The notes: generated by a model not told the origin, from the letters alone. Shown: positions 18,684 to 27,979, counted from the stretch's first letter. The stretch is 64,000 nucleotides of DNA from Mycolicibacterium sphagni (GCF_013337765.1 NZ_VBSB01000010.1:124001-188000); one strand, 5' to 3'. Made by a program: numbers and translations.

Positions 18684-19292
18684 TTGACCAACACCGAGAT
18701 CGCCGTGTTGCGTTTCGGGGGCCGTCGGCTGCCCCGTGCGCTGGCCTCGGTGCCCTGCTATGACGGCCCCGATGCGGACGCGATCGACGCCGCCATCGAG
18801 GGTGTGTCCCGGGTGGTGGTCGTGGGTTCACCGGCCGATCTCGCGACGGTGCTGACCCGGCTGATGCGCGCCGAACGCCTCGACGTCGAGGTGGCCCCGG
18901 TGGCGCGGTGGCGTGGCGCCAGGCGAGCATTAACCGGTGTGGCGCAACGTATTCCACTGATCCGCGACGAGACGGGCACGGTACTGGTCGACGCTGCGTT
19001 CTGGCTTCCGCCCGGCGACGACCGGGTGATCTACGGTGAGGCCGTCGTCGATGACGACGTGCTGTTCGACGGTGAGGTGACGGCCGTGCGGATCGAGCCG
19101 ACGGACTCGATGCCGGGCCTGCGGGCGTCCGTGCTGACCGGCCGGATGCGTCCGAGGCGCTGGCTGACCGGCCGGGCCGTCCAGCTCGGCACCACCGGCG
19201 CCCGCGTCGTGCGCGACGGCGTCGAGCTGCCCCGGGAGGCGAAACGGTCGGCGTTCTACCGGCACACCACCGGCTGGCTACGGGTCTCGTGA
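18684..19292 (+). CDS. Conserved hypothetical protein (Rv0358-like)
   Basis: A 202-residue soluble protein, divergent from purA. The N-terminal half is an alpha/beta segment (VSRVVVVGSPADLATVLTRLMRAERLDVEVAPV) followed by WRGARRALTG. The second half is beta-rich (VIYGEAVVDDDVLFDGEVTAVRIEPTDSMPGLRASV), ending in a basic region. It resembles a diacylglycerol-kinase-like or lipid-kinase-like scaffold only vaguely, so I do not assign one. A TTG start at 18684 is chosen because AGGAG at 18674-18678 is 5 nt upstream. A GTG two codons earlier overlaps that AGGAG. Position next to purA and the M50 protease matches Rv0358. Confidence 0.82.
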   Translation: MTNTEIAVLRFGGRRLPRALASVPCYDGPDADAIDAAIEGVSRVVVVGSPADLATVLTRLMRAERLDVEVAPVARWRGARRALTGVAQRIPLIRDETGTVLVDAAFWLPPGDDRVIYGEAVVDDDVLFDGEVTAVRIEPTDSMPGLRASVLTGRMRPRRWLTGRAVQLGTTGARVVRDGVELPREAKRSAFYRHTTGWLRVS

Positions 19293-19316
19293 CCCCAGGT
19301 CGCGGGGCCTGTCCGG

Positions 19317-19322
19317 TAGTTT
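19317..19322 (+). promoter_or_regulatory. -10 hexamer of the M50 protease gene
   Basis: TAGTTT fits TANNNT and ends 6 nt before the GTG at 19329. It suggests a leaderless transcript and supports that start codon. Confidence 0.45.
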
Positions 19323-19328
19323 CGTGAG

Positions 19329-20108
19329 GTGAACATCCGTCCGCTGCACCAGTCGGTGCGGCCCAGCCCCGTCTTCCTGGTGATCGTGGCGTTCACCGTC
19401 GCCGGCGGGGTGCTGGCCTGGCTGGCCGCCGAATCCGTGCGGCCACTGGCCTACGTCGGGGTGTTCACCTTCGTCGTCGCGGGCTGGCTGGTGTCGTTGT
19501 GCCTGCACGAGTTCGGTCACGCGTACACGGCATGGCGGTTCGGCGACCACGATGTCGCGATCCGCGGCTATCTGACGCTCAACCCGCTGAAGTACTCCAG
19601 CCCGCTGCTATCCCTGGGTCTGCCGCTGCTGTTCATCGCGCTAGGCGGTATCGGGCTGCCCGGCGGCGCGGTCTATGTCCGTACCGCGTTCATGACCCCG
19701 CGTCAGCGCACGCTGGTGAGCCTGGCCGGCCCGGCAGCCAACCTGGTGCTTGCCGTCGTCCTGCTGGCAGCGGTGCGGGCGTTCTACGACCCCGGCCACG
19801 GAGTGTTCTGGTCGGCGGTGGCGTTCCTGGGATTCCTGCAGATCACCGCGCTGTTGCTGAACCTGCTGCCGATCCCCGGCCTGGACGGCTACGGGGCGCT
19901 GGAACCCCACCTTAGCCCCGAGACACAGCGCGCGGTGGCGCCGGCCAAACAGTTCGGGTTCTTGTTCCTGATCGTTCTGCTGCTGGCCCCGGCATTGAAC
20001 CAGTGGTTCTTCTCGGTGGTGTTCTGGTTCTTCGACCTGTCCGGGGTGCCCGCGCAGCTGGCATCCATCGGCGCTCAGCTCACTCGCTTCTGGTCCGCCT
20101 GGGTCTGA
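19329..20108 (+). CDS. Site-2 protease family (M50) membrane protein
   Basis: A 259-residue intramembrane metalloprotease. The zinc motif HEFGH (His60-Glu61-x2-His64) lies in the second hydrophobic segment, and the third ligand is in LLPIPGLDGYG near 183, the NPDG-type motif of S2P enzymes. About six membrane helices are visible, with no PDZ or CBS domain. These enzymes cleave membrane-bound substrates such as anti-sigma factors. The start is GTG, supported by a leaderless -10. It corresponds to Rv0359, follows the Rv0358-like gene by 36 bp, and ends just before a strong hairpin. Confidence 0.9.
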   Translation: MNIRPLHQSVRPSPVFLVIVAFTVAGGVLAWLAAESVRPLAYVGVFTFVVAGWLVSLCLHEFGHAYTAWRFGDHDVAIRGYLTLNPLKYSSPLLSLGLPLLFIALGGIGLPGGAVYVRTAFMTPRQRTLVSLAGPAANLVLAVVLLAAVRAFYDPGHGVFWSAVAFLGFLQITALLLNLLPIPGLDGYGALEPHLSPETQRAVAPAKQFGFLFLIVLLLAPALNQWFFSVVFWFFDLSGVPAQLASIGAQLTRFWSAWV

Positions 20109-20123
20109 TTCCGGACACCAAGG

Positions 20124-20158
20124 CGGGGGGCAGCGATCCCCTCCGTCGTTGCCCCCCG
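20124..20158. terminator. Strong hairpin between convergent genes
   Basis: A 13-bp stem, CGGGGGGCAGCGA (20124-20136) pairing with TCGTTGCCCCCCG (20146-20158), has a 9-nt loop and only one G-U wobble. No U tract follows, which is usual for mycobacterial intrinsic terminators. It lies 15 bp after the protease stop and between convergent transcription units, so it could serve both strands. Confidence 0.7.
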
Positions 20159-20265
20159 GCTCAGTTCCATCCCCCGGTTGGCAAACATCAACCTAGCGAC
20201 CTGCGAGCCAGCTGGGAGCGACTTCGCAAGAATCGGGACAAAGATTTGGCGTCAGAGGACGAAGG

Positions 20266-21099
20266 TCACTCCTGCGCAGTCCGACCGACCCTCGACTCGT
20301 AGGACCGACGGCTGCTGCTGTCCCCGCCAAGCATTCGGTGGTCGGCGCCGAGAAAGCCCATCACCGCAGCGCGCGCCCGGGACGGCAGGAGACCGTAAAG
20401 AGCGGTCAGCGGGCCGAGTTGGCGCGGCACATAGACAGAACGCCGGCCTCGGCGCACTGCGTCCACGACGGCTTCGGCGACGACCTCGGGCTCACACGTC
20501 CGCATCAGCCAGTGGTCGGCGAGACCGGCGGACAATTCCGTCCTGACCATTCCCGGGTACACGGTGGTGAACGTGATCCCGCTTGCCGCCGACTCGAGCG
20601 CGATGGCCTCGGTGAAACCGGCTACCGCGAACTTTGTTGCGGAGTAGGTCGACACGCCCCCGAACCCCATCCGGCCCGCCGCGGACGCGACGTTGACCAC
20701 GTGCCCGAAACCTCGCGAAGCCATCCGTTCCACAGCCAGCTGCGTTCCGTAGATGACCCCGGCGACGTTAATGGCGAGCTGACGTTGGATCGACTCGGCC
20801 GTCTCGTCGACCAGTGGCGTCACCGGCATGATCCCGGCGTTGTTCACCAGCACGTCGATCCGGCCAACAGCCCCGGTCAGCGAGTCCAGGAAGCACGCAA
20901 AACTGGCCCGGTCGGTGACGTCGACCTCGCCCCACCAGCAGCCGACCTCGGACGCCGTGCGCTCTGCCAGCTCGACGTCGACATCCCCGATGGCCACCTT
21001 GGCGCCGGCCCGGACGAAAGCTGACGCGGTCGCCGCTCCGATGCCTCTGGCTCCTCCGGTCACCACCACTACCCGATCCCTCAGGTTTGTCGTTGCCAT
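20266..21099 (-). CDS. SDR oxidoreductase, last gene of the catabolic operon
   Basis: A 277-residue short-chain dehydrogenase with TGGARGIG, NNAGIM, the active Ser in VNVASAAGRMG and YSATK. The C-terminal 60 residues are basic and hydrophobic (GPLTALYGLLPSRARAAVMGFLG), as in the SDR at 3037. Placed 24 bp after the aldehyde dehydrogenase, it is a good candidate for the alcohol-to-aldehyde step feeding that enzyme, though SDR substrates cannot be read from sequence. It is the 3' gene of a minus-strand operon that begins with the thiolase at 29660. Confidence 0.87.
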   Translation of the reverse strand: MATTNLRDRVVVVTGGARGIGAATASAFVRAGAKVAIGDVDVELAERTASEVGCWWGEVDVTDRASFACFLDSLTGAVGRIDVLVNNAGIMPVTPLVDETAESIQRQLAINVAGVIYGTQLAVERMASRGFGHVVNVASAAGRMGFGGVSTYSATKFAVAGFTEAIALESAASGITFTTVYPGMVRTELSAGLADHWLMRTCEPEVVAEAVVDAVRRGRRSVYVPRQLGPLTALYGLLPSRARAAVMGFLGADHRMLGGDSSSRRSYESRVGRTAQE

Positions 21100-21123
21100 G
21101 TGCCGCCTCCTTCTGTCGAACCG

Positions 21124-22527
21124 CTAGCCGAATCGGCGCCGAAATCCCCGCGCGCCGATCAGCCGCGAAACGCGGCGCATCGCCGCGCCGCGTAGCGGGG
21201 TGTACGGGTACCAGGTGAGCTCCCGGGCAGGGGTCACCCGAGCGGCCACAATCGCCTGCGGCCTACAGAACTTAGATACAGCTTCACTGCCGCCCCGAGT
21301 GCCCAGGCCGGATTCTTTCCAGCCGGCTTGTGGCAATGCCAGCGTGAAGAGATTCGCGAAGACGTCATTGATGTTGACCGCTCCAGCGTCGATGCGTCGC
21401 GCAACGCCCTCCGCGCGGTGCCGGTCGCGGCTGAAAACCACTGCTGACAAGCCATAGCGGGATTCGTTGGCGAGTCGCACCGCTTCGTGTTCGTCACGGA
21501 CTCGCACCACAGGCAGCGTCGGGCCGAACGTTTCTTCGGTCATGCAGAGCATGTGGTGATCGACGCCGGCGAGCACCGTGGGCCCGTCGCCACCATGACT
21601 CCTTACGAGCGCGGTCGCCCCGCGGGAAAGGGCATCATCCACATGTCGCCGCATGACCTCGATCTGAGCCGGATTAGTGAAGCGGCCCATGTCGATTCCG
21701 GGGCGCAGAGCTGCGACCTTGGCCGTCACCTGCGAGACGAACTCGTCGTAGACCGCCGATTCGACGTAGACCCGCTCGACGGACACGCACATCTGGCCGC
21801 AATTGGCCATTGCTCCCCACACCGCCGCGTTGGCCGCGCGAGTCACGTCGGCATCGTCGAGGACGATCATGGCGTCCTTGCCACCGAGCTCGAGGGCGCA
21901 CGGGATCAAACGGTCCGCAGCCGCCCTCGCGATGGCCCGACCGGTGCGCACCGAACCGGTGAACTGGACGAAATCGACTTGGGCGACAACCGCGTTGCCG
22001 GCGCGACCGTCACCACACACCACATCGAGAACCTGTGGCGCGCCGATTTCAGCCCAGCCGGCGACGGCGGCTGACACCGCTTTCGGCGTCAGCTCCGAGG
22101 GTTTGACCACGACCGCGCATCCCGCCAGCAGCGCCGGTACCGCGTCCAGAAGAGACAAGCCGAGCGGAAAGTTCCACGGCGTGATGACACCGACGACTGA
22201 ATAGGGACGCTGAACGATCAACTGCCGCTTGGTCATCGCCAGCACCCCGTGCGGCCGCGGCCTGCGGTCAGCGAGCACCCGGGGCGCCCGCCGACTGTGG
22301 TAGTTGATCGCCTGGACGATATAGGGAATCTCGAGACCAGCCTCGACCGCGGGCTTTCCCGTCTCCGCAATCAACAGCGCCTCGAGCCGGGACTGGTTGT
22401 CCCACAACCAGTCCCGATACCTCGACAGCCAGCGCGCCCGCGCGCTGATGGGCAGCGCCTCCCACTCCGGCTGTCGGGACCGCAATGCAGCGACAACTCT
22501 GGTCACCGATTCGGCGGTGGGCGTCAC
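21124..22527 (-). CDS. NAD(P)-dependent aldehyde dehydrogenase
   Basis: A 467-residue aldehyde dehydrogenase. It has TPWNFPLGLSL near 117, VVKPSELTP near 140, FTGSVRTGR near 189, general base Glu213 in ELGGKDA, catalytic Cys247 in NCGQMCVSVERVYV, and EETFGPTLPV. The expected product is the carboxylic acid, which the overlapping acyl-CoA synthetase could activate. The GTG start at 22527 overlaps the synthetase stop by 4 bp (GTGA). The longer upstream open frame is not used. The C-terminal tail (WYPYTPLRGAAMRR) matches the succinate-semialdehyde/coniferyl-type ALDHs that carry a C-terminal extension. Confidence 0.92.
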   Translation of the reverse strand: MTPTAESVTRVVAALRSRQPEWEALPISARARWLSRYRDWLWDNQSRLEALLIAETGKPAVEAGLEIPYIVQAINYHSRRAPRVLADRRPRPHGVLAMTKRQLIVQRPYSVVGVITPWNFPLGLSLLDAVPALLAGCAVVVKPSELTPKAVSAAVAGWAEIGAPQVLDVVCGDGRAGNAVVAQVDFVQFTGSVRTGRAIARAAADRLIPCALELGGKDAMIVLDDADVTRAANAAVWGAMANCGQMCVSVERVYVESAVYDEFVSQVTAKVAALRPGIDMGRFTNPAQIEVMRRHVDDALSRGATALVRSHGGDGPTVLAGVDHHMLCMTEETFGPTLPVVRVRDEHEAVRLANESRYGLSAVVFSRDRHRAEGVARRIDAGAVNINDVFANLFTLALPQAGWKESGLGTRGGSEAVSKFCRPQAIVAARVTPARELTWYPYTPLRGAAMRRVSRLIGARGFRRRFG

Positions 22528-24131
22528 TCGGAGACCCTGCTCAACAGATGCCTCTTGAGCACCTTGCCAGTCTCGTTGCGCGGCAACGCGTCGAGGAAGT
22601 AGACATCGCGAGGCACCTTGTGACGGGCCAGCCGGTTGCGGACGTAGGCCCTGACGCCTTCGGCGTCCAGTTGGGCGCTGTCCTTGATGACGACGAATAC
22701 GCACAGGCGTTGTCCGAAGTCCTGGTCTGGCGTTCCGACCGCGGCGGCCTCGACGACCGCCGGATGCTCGGTGAGCAGGTTCTCCACCTCGACCGGGTAG
22801 ACGTTCTCACCTCCGGAGACGATCATGTCGTCGTCGCGCCCGTCGACGAACCACAGGCCCCGGTCGTCGAAATGCCCGGTGTCGCCACTGGACATCAACC
22901 CGTCGAGCACCCGCTTGTTGCCACCGTCGGTGTAGCCCGAAAAGCTCAGTCCGCTGGACACATAGAGCGTGCCGGTGTGCCCGGGCTCGGTGATGGGGCG
23001 GTCATACGCGTCGTAAGCGGTGATGCGGCAGCCGACGGGTGGACGCCCGACGGTACCCGGTGCAACGCGTAATTCCGCGGGAGTCGCGACAGCGGCGGTG
23101 GCGACCTCGGTCGAGCCATACAGGTTGTAGAGCACGTCGCCGAAGGTGTCCAGCGTGCGTCGGCACAGCTGCGGCGACAGAGTAGACCCGGCGGCAAAGA
23201 TGACGCGCAGTGACGACGTGTCGTACCGGTCGACAATGCCGGGTCCGAGGTCGAGGATGCGGCTGAGCATGGTGGGGACCAGGACCATGGCGTGGGCTCG
23301 ACGCTGCGCGATCGCGGCGAGCGCCGCCTGCGGGTCGAACCGTCGGGACAGGACAATCCGATTGCCCAGCGCCAATCCGACTGTTGCCGTGGCCAATCCG
23401 GTGGCGTGGAACAGCGGCGCCGCCACCAGGTAGCAGCCGTTCGCGGGCCACGGCACCCGGTCGAGAAGCTGTGCCGACTGCAGCGGGTTGATCCGGTCCC
23501 GCGGCGCGCCCTTGGGGATGCCGGTCGTACCGCTGGTGAGCAGCACCAACCCACCGGGACGGCTGGGATACGGTAGCGGCTCCACCGACTGCCCCACAGC
23601 GAGGTCGTCGATCAACGGGTGAGCGTGAGACCCGTCGGCCCAGTTCAGCAGTACCTCGACATCGTCCGGTAAGGCCTCGAACAACTCGGCGAACTCCTGG
23701 TCGGCGAGCACGATCCGGACCCGCTCACGCACGCACACGTCGCGCAACTGCGGGCCCGCGAACCCGGTATTCAGCAGAACCGTTCGTATGCCGGCCTTTC
23801 CAGCGGCCGCCAGGGCCACCAGAAGACCGCGATGACCTCGGTTGAGCAGCCCGATCGCACAGTCACCACTTGGCCGGCGAGCCAGCAGGGTTCGCGCCAC
23901 GGCATTCGAAAGCTGGTCGAGTTCACGAAAAGTCAGGGTCCCCCGCTCATCGGTCAGCGCAGGCGAGTCGATGTAGCGTGCCGCAGTGTAGGAGACGAGT
24001 CCGCCGAATGACCCGTACCGGCGCAGGGCGCGGGCGGCGGTCAGCAGGCCGGCAGGATCGGTCAGGTCGATCATTCCCCGGCGTTGCAGCACCGCGACCG
24101 CACGAAGCGTGTTCACCAGTTGCGTGTTCAC
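22524..24131 (-). CDS. Acyl-CoA synthetase (AMP-forming, FadD-like)
   Basis: A 535-residue ANL-superfamily ligase that would activate a carboxylic acid via an acyl-AMP to its CoA ester. Motifs are the P-loop LTSGTTGIPKGAPR, YGSTEVATAA (adenine binding), SGDTGHFDDRGLWFVDGRDDDMIVSGGENVYPVEVE, and the C-terminal lysine region PRNETGKVLKRHLL. The GTG at 24131 overlaps the hydrolase stop by 4 bp, and a much longer open frame runs upstream inside the hydrolase in another frame. It fits between hydrolase, aldehyde dehydrogenase and acyl-CoA dehydrogenase in a single pathway. Chain length or ring preference is unknown. Confidence 0.93.
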   Translation of the reverse strand: MNTQLVNTLRAVAVLQRRGMIDLTDPAGLLTAARALRRYGSFGGLVSYTAARYIDSPALTDERGTLTFRELDQLSNAVARTLLARRPSGDCAIGLLNRGHRGLLVALAAAGKAGIRTVLLNTGFAGPQLRDVCVRERVRIVLADQEFAELFEALPDDVEVLLNWADGSHAHPLIDDLAVGQSVEPLPYPSRPGGLVLLTSGTTGIPKGAPRDRINPLQSAQLLDRVPWPANGCYLVAAPLFHATGLATATVGLALGNRIVLSRRFDPQAALAAIAQRRAHAMVLVPTMLSRILDLGPGIVDRYDTSSLRVIFAAGSTLSPQLCRRTLDTFGDVLYNLYGSTEVATAAVATPAELRVAPGTVGRPPVGCRITAYDAYDRPITEPGHTGTLYVSSGLSFSGYTDGGNKRVLDGLMSSGDTGHFDDRGLWFVDGRDDDMIVSGGENVYPVEVENLLTEHPAVVEAAAVGTPDQDFGQRLCVFVVIKDSAQLDAEGVRAYVRNRLARHKVPRDVYFLDALPRNETGKVLKRHLLSRVSE

Positions 24132-24952
24132 TGCAGCCCCAGGATCAGTCGGACAACCTCGTGCGGGTTGTCCAGCTGAGGGCAGTGGCCGGATCTCGGC
24201 AGCACGACGAGGGAGCTTCCGGGAATCTGCTGATGCAAGGTCCGGCTGGCCTGGACGGGAACGATGCGGTCTTTGGCCCCATGCGCGACGACCGCAGGGC
24301 AGGTGATACGGAGGTCGCCATGCCCGGCGGCGGTCTCGTGCGCATACTGAAACGCATAGCGCCCCAGGCTTGCCAGTGCGGCGGGTCCACCGATGGTGCG
24401 TCGCCACCGCGCGACGACGGCCGGGTCGGCTGCCGCGCCGGGGCCGTACAGCACGTGCCGGACGGCTTTGCCAGCTGCCCACCGGAGCACTCCGTCGGGG
24501 ATCGGCAGCAGTGCCGCGGTGCGCCAGACCTGAACGGGTAACCGTCGGCGACGAGCAAGCCGGGCCGGCAGATGGCGGGCGTTGAGCGGGTCGTTGAGCG
24601 CAAGGACCGCATGCACGGCATCGGGATTGCGGGCCGCCGCGCGAATCGCGGTCGCGGCACCCAGTGAATTCCCGACGAGCACCGCGGGTCCGAGATCGTC
24701 CAGTAGCGCATCGACGAAGGCGTCGAACTGCGGCAGCAGCGCACCCGGCCGCCGGCGGTCTGCCCACCCGAACCCGGGTAGGTCGACCGCCATGGCGCGC
24801 CGGCCGGCGGCGTCGAGTTGACCGAGCACCGCCCGCCAGGTGTCGGCGGAGTCCGCGTAACCGTGCAGCAACACGATCGGCAGTCCTTCACCCTCCGCCG
24901 ACAGGACTCGGGTTCGTACGCCGTCGTAACAACCCGTCCCGGTACCGATCAT
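24128..24952 (-). CDS. Alpha/beta hydrolase
   Basis: A 274-residue alpha/beta-hydrolase-fold enzyme with the nucleophile elbow GNSLG (Ser96), the oxyanion HG at VLLHGYADS, the acid in HGAKDRIVP and the base His in RSGHCPQLDNP. It resembles C-C hydrolases and esterases of the MhpC/BphD group in layout. Within the operon it might release an alcohol or acid from an ester, or cleave a ring-opened intermediate. It overlaps both neighbours by 4 bp, so coupling is tight. No signal peptide is seen, so it acts in the cytosol. Confidence 0.9.
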   Translation of the reverse strand: MIGTGTGCYDGVRTRVLSAEGEGLPIVLLHGYADSADTWRAVLGQLDAAGRRAMAVDLPGFGWADRRRPGALLPQFDAFVDALLDDLGPAVLVGNSLGAATAIRAAARNPDAVHAVLALNDPLNARHLPARLARRRRLPVQVWRTAALLPIPDGVLRWAAGKAVRHVLYGPGAAADPAVVARWRRTIGGPAALASLGRYAFQYAHETAAGHGDLRITCPAVVAHGAKDRIVPVQASRTLHQQIPGSSLVVLPRSGHCPQLDNPHEVVRLILGLQ

Positions 24953-26208
24953 GCCGAGAGAAGTCCCTTGGCGATGTGAGTGACCTGGACCTCGTTGCTT
25001 CCCGCGTAGATCATCAACGACTTGGCATCGCGGGCCAGCCTTTCCACATGGTACTCAGCCATGTATCCGTTACCACCGAAGAGCTGCACGGCCTCCATGG
25101 CGACCTCAGTCGCGGCCTGCGAGGAGTAGAGCTTGATCGCCGAAGCCTCGGCCAGCGAGGGCAACCGGCCGCTACCGAGGGACTCCAAGGTTTGGAACAC
25201 CATGTTCTGCACGTTGATTCGGGCGACTTCCATCTGTGCCAGCTTCAACTGGATCAACTGGAACTGGCCGATGTTCTTACCCCAGAGCGTGCGCGTCTTG
25301 GCGTAGTCGACACACAGCCGGTGGCACTCGTTGATGATGCCCAGCGACATCAACGCGATCCCGATGCGTTCCCCAGCGAAATTCGCTCTGGCGCTTTCCC
25401 GTCCGTCACCCGCGCCGTGCTGTTCGGTCTCACCGAGCAACCGGTCGGGGCCGAGGCGGACATTGTCGAAGAACAGTTCGCCGGTGGGCGACGACATCAT
25501 GCCCATCTTCTTGAACGGCCTGCCCTGCGTCAGACCTGGCATCCCCGCGTCGAGCACGAAGGTGAGCACCGGCCGGTCGCGCTTGTCGACGTCGGAGCCC
25601 GGACCCTCATCTAGCTTCGCGTACACCACGATGACGTCGGCATCTGGACCGTTGGTGATGAAGGTCTTCTGACCGTTGAGGAGGTAATCCGAACCATCGC
25701 GCCGGACATAGGTTTTCATGCCGCCGAAGGCATCCGACCCGGCGTCGGGCTCGGTGATCGCCCAGGCCGCGATCTTCTCCAACGTCATCAGCTCGGGCAG
25801 CCAGCGTTCCTTCTGAGCCAGCGTGCCACGCGTCATGATCGTCGAAGCTCCCAGGCCGAGGCTGACGCCGATCGTCGACAGCAGGCCGATGCTGACCGAG
25901 GCGAGTTCGGTGATCAGGACGGCGGCCATCGACGCCTGGGCACCGAGCTCACCGAGCCCTCCCCCGCCGCTCCGGGATGTCTTCGACGCCTCGTTGGCCT
26001 CGGCTCGGGACCGTTCGCGATCCAGCATCGTCTTCACCGCTTCGGCTGCCATCACGTCGAGGCCGAACTCGCTGAACAACTTTCGCGCGATCGGATACGG
26101 TGAACTGCTGCCGCTCTCGAGTTCCTCGAGATGCGGGCGAATCTCCTTGGCGATGAACTCACGCGCGGTGTCGCGCATGATGATGTCGGTGTCCGACCAT
26201 TCGATCAT
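24949..26208 (-). CDS. Acyl-CoA dehydrogenase (FadE-like)
   Basis: A 419-residue flavin-dependent acyl-CoA dehydrogenase catalysing alpha,beta-desaturation of an acyl-CoA. Landmarks are AAWAITEPDAGSDAFGG (FAD/substrate strand), LNGQKTFITNG, GERIGIALMSLGI and the final helices with QLFGGNGYMAEYHVERLARDAKSLMIYAGSNEVQ. A glycine-rich, charged insertion near 75-100 (SKTSRSGGGGLGELG) breaks the usual N-terminal helical domain. The ATG at 26208 follows the SDR stop by 2 bp. It performs the first oxidative step of the beta-oxidation set encoded here. Confidence 0.93.
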   Translation of the reverse strand: MIEWSDTDIIMRDTAREFIAKEIRPHLEELESGSSSPYPIARKLFSEFGLDVMAAEAVKTMLDRERSRAEANEASKTSRSGGGGLGELGAQASMAAVLITELASVSIGLLSTIGVSLGLGASTIMTRGTLAQKERWLPELMTLEKIAAWAITEPDAGSDAFGGMKTYVRRDGSDYLLNGQKTFITNGPDADVIVVYAKLDEGPGSDVDKRDRPVLTFVLDAGMPGLTQGRPFKKMGMMSSPTGELFFDNVRLGPDRLLGETEQHGAGDGRESARANFAGERIGIALMSLGIINECHRLCVDYAKTRTLWGKNIGQFQLIQLKLAQMEVARINVQNMVFQTLESLGSGRLPSLAEASAIKLYSSQAATEVAMEAVQLFGGNGYMAEYHVERLARDAKSLMIYAGSNEVQVTHIAKGLLSA

Positions 26209-26210
26209 GG

Positions 26211-27083
26211 TCAGGCTCCCGGCAGTCGTGCGGCGATATCGTCGATCTCCCACACGTTGTCGGTCTCGATGGTCTCCACGTCGTGCCACCCCTTCAGCTG
26301 CGAGATGGCACCACCTTGCACCGCGTACACCTGCCCGGTGGCCGCGCACTTCTCGCTGGCCAGGTAGGCGACAAGCGGTGAGATGTTGGCCGGCGAGAAC
26401 AGATCGAGCCCGCCGTCTTCCGGTTCTGCCATCAGCGCACCCATGCCAGGCGTCGCCAGCGTCAGCCGGGTCCTGGCAATGGGAGCAATGGCATTCACCC
26501 GGACGCCATAGCGCTCGAGCTCCTCGGCGGCGATCAGAGTCAGTGCGGCGATTCCGGCCTTCGCCGCACCGTAATTCGCCTGACCCGCGTTGGGGATGGT
26601 GAGCCCGGACCCCGAGGCGGTATTGATCACCGCGGCAACCGGCTGATCACCGGTCTTGGATTGAGTCTTCCAATACTCCGATGCGTGGTGCAGCATCGCG
26701 AAGTGCCCCTTGAGGTGTACCGCGACCACCGAGTCCCACTGCGCCTCCTCCATTCCGGCGATGAAGGCGTCACGCAGAATGCCGGCGTTGTTGACCAACA
26801 CGTCGAGTCGGCCGAATTCGTCGATCGCCTGCTGCACGAGGTTCTTGGCCCCCGCCCAGCTGGAGACGTTGTCGCCGTTGGCGACCGCGCGGCCGCCGGC
26901 GGCGGTGATCTCCGCGACCACCTCCTGGGCCGGCCCGGAGTCGGCGCCCTCACCGGTATTCGATCCGCCCAGGTCGTTGACCACTACCGCGGCGCCCTCG
27001 CGAGCGAACAGCAGCGCGTGCTCACGGCCGATCCCGCGACCGGCGCCGGTGATGACGGCAACCCGCCCATCGAGAATTCCCAT
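26211..27083 (-). CDS. SDR, likely 3-hydroxyacyl-CoA dehydrogenase
   Basis: A 290-residue SDR of the type that forms the N-terminal part of peroxisomal multifunctional enzyme 2: TGAGRGIGREHALLFAREGAAVVVNDLGG with the long loop carrying GGSNTGEGADSGPAQEVV, NNAGILRDAFI, and YGAAKAGIAALT. This subgroup oxidises 3-hydroxyacyl-CoA to 3-ketoacyl-CoA. Its position between the MaoC hydratase and the acyl-CoA dehydrogenase fits that role. The C-terminal 20 residues (WHDVETIETDNVWEIDDIA) are acidic. The start is ATG, 28 bp after the MaoC stop. Confidence 0.9.
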   Translation of the reverse strand: MGILDGRVAVITGAGRGIGREHALLFAREGAAVVVNDLGGSNTGEGADSGPAQEVVAEITAAGGRAVANGDNVSSWAGAKNLVQQAIDEFGRLDVLVNNAGILRDAFIAGMEEAQWDSVVAVHLKGHFAMLHHASEYWKTQSKTGDQPVAAVINTASGSGLTIPNAGQANYGAAKAGIAALTLIAAEELERYGVRVNAIAPIARTRLTLATPGMGALMAEPEDGGLDLFSPANISPLVAYLASEKCAATGQVYAVQGGAISQLKGWHDVETIETDNVWEIDDIAARLPGA

Positions 27084-27111
27084 TTATCCACTCCTATAAG
27101 TTATTTCAGCT

Positions 27112-27978
27112 CTAGTCGGCGATGACGGCGAGACCGTCAGTGATCGCCATTTCGCCGGTAGCGGCCCGGCTGGTCTCGAAGGCGTACGTCGTCACACCCT
27201 CACCGCTGGACTGCTTCCAGATCTGGGTCTCCAGATCGTCGCCGGGGAGCACCATCTTGGAGAATCTGACCGCCAGCCGGCGCAGCCGCGTGACGTCTGA
27301 GCCGGCCACCTCGGTGAGCATGGCCCACGACGTGAACGCCATGGTGCACAGTCCGTGCGCGATGATGCCCGGCAGCCCGGCATCGCGGGCCAACTCCTCG
27401 TCGAGGTGGATCGGCATCGGATCGCCGGAGGCAGGCGAGTACCGGAACGTCTGGTCGAGATCGACGTGCTGGGTCACCTTGGCGATCGGGCCTTTCGCAC
27501 GCAGCTTTTGGTCGAATCTGTGCGACGGGCTCAGTCTCCCGATCTTCTTGCCTGCGTTGAATCCTCGCACGAAGCAGGTCACGTACTGCTCGTTGACCAG
27601 CTCTCCGTCCTCGGTGCGGCATTCGACGAGAATGGCGGCGCGGGTGCCATTCTCGAGCCCTTCGTATCCGATCATCTTGCCCCGCGAGACCAGCTTGTCA
27701 CCCGGGCGAATGGGCCGACGAAAGTAGAAGTCCTGCTCGCCATGCACCACTCGCGGCACCAGTTCGACGGGCAGCACATCCACGGTCGGCATCATCATCG
27801 CCTCGAAGACCGGGACGATCGCGAAGACCGGCGGTGCGATATCGCCGGCCTGATGTGCCACGATCGGGTCGTTGGTGGCAGCGGCGTATTCGGCAATGCG
27901 TTCCCGAGTGACCTCGAAGTGGTCATCCTCGGTCCAGGTGTCCAGCCCGGAGTCGTCGAATTCCAGCGTGTCTGTCAT
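27112..27978 (-). CDS. MaoC-like enoyl-CoA hydratase (double hotdog)
   Basis: A 288-residue protein with two hotdog repeats, as in eukaryotic-type hydratase 2 and mycobacterial MaoC dehydratases. The catalytic repeat is the C-terminal one, with FRYSPASGDPMPIHLDEELARDAGLPGIIAHGLCTMAF carrying the Asp/His dyad (SGDPMPIH). The N-terminal repeat (ATNDPIVAH, FYFRRPIRPGDKL) lacks an obvious full motif. It would hydrate a trans-2-enoyl-CoA to the (R)-3-hydroxyacyl-CoA, matching the MFE-2-like SDR next to it. The start lies 1 bp after the stop of the SRPBCC gene. Confidence 0.9.
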   Translation of the reverse strand: MTDTLEFDDSGLDTWTEDDHFEVTRERIAEYAAATNDPIVAHQAGDIAPPVFAIVPVFEAMMMPTVDVLPVELVPRVVHGEQDFYFRRPIRPGDKLVSRGKMIGYEGLENGTRAAILVECRTEDGELVNEQYVTCFVRGFNAGKKIGRLSPSHRFDQKLRAKGPIAKVTQHVDLDQTFRYSPASGDPMPIHLDEELARDAGLPGIIAHGLCTMAFTSWAMLTEVAGSDVTRLRRLAVRFSKMVLPGDDLETQIWKQSSGEGVTTYAFETSRAATGEMAITDGLAVIAD

Positions 27979-27979
27979 G

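Noticed and set aside
22524..24767. An N-terminal extension of the acyl-CoA synthetase through the hydrolase gene
   Set aside because: The extra 200 residues are Arg/Pro/Gly-rich shadow sequence. A GTG overlapping the hydrolase stop gives a normal ligase start.
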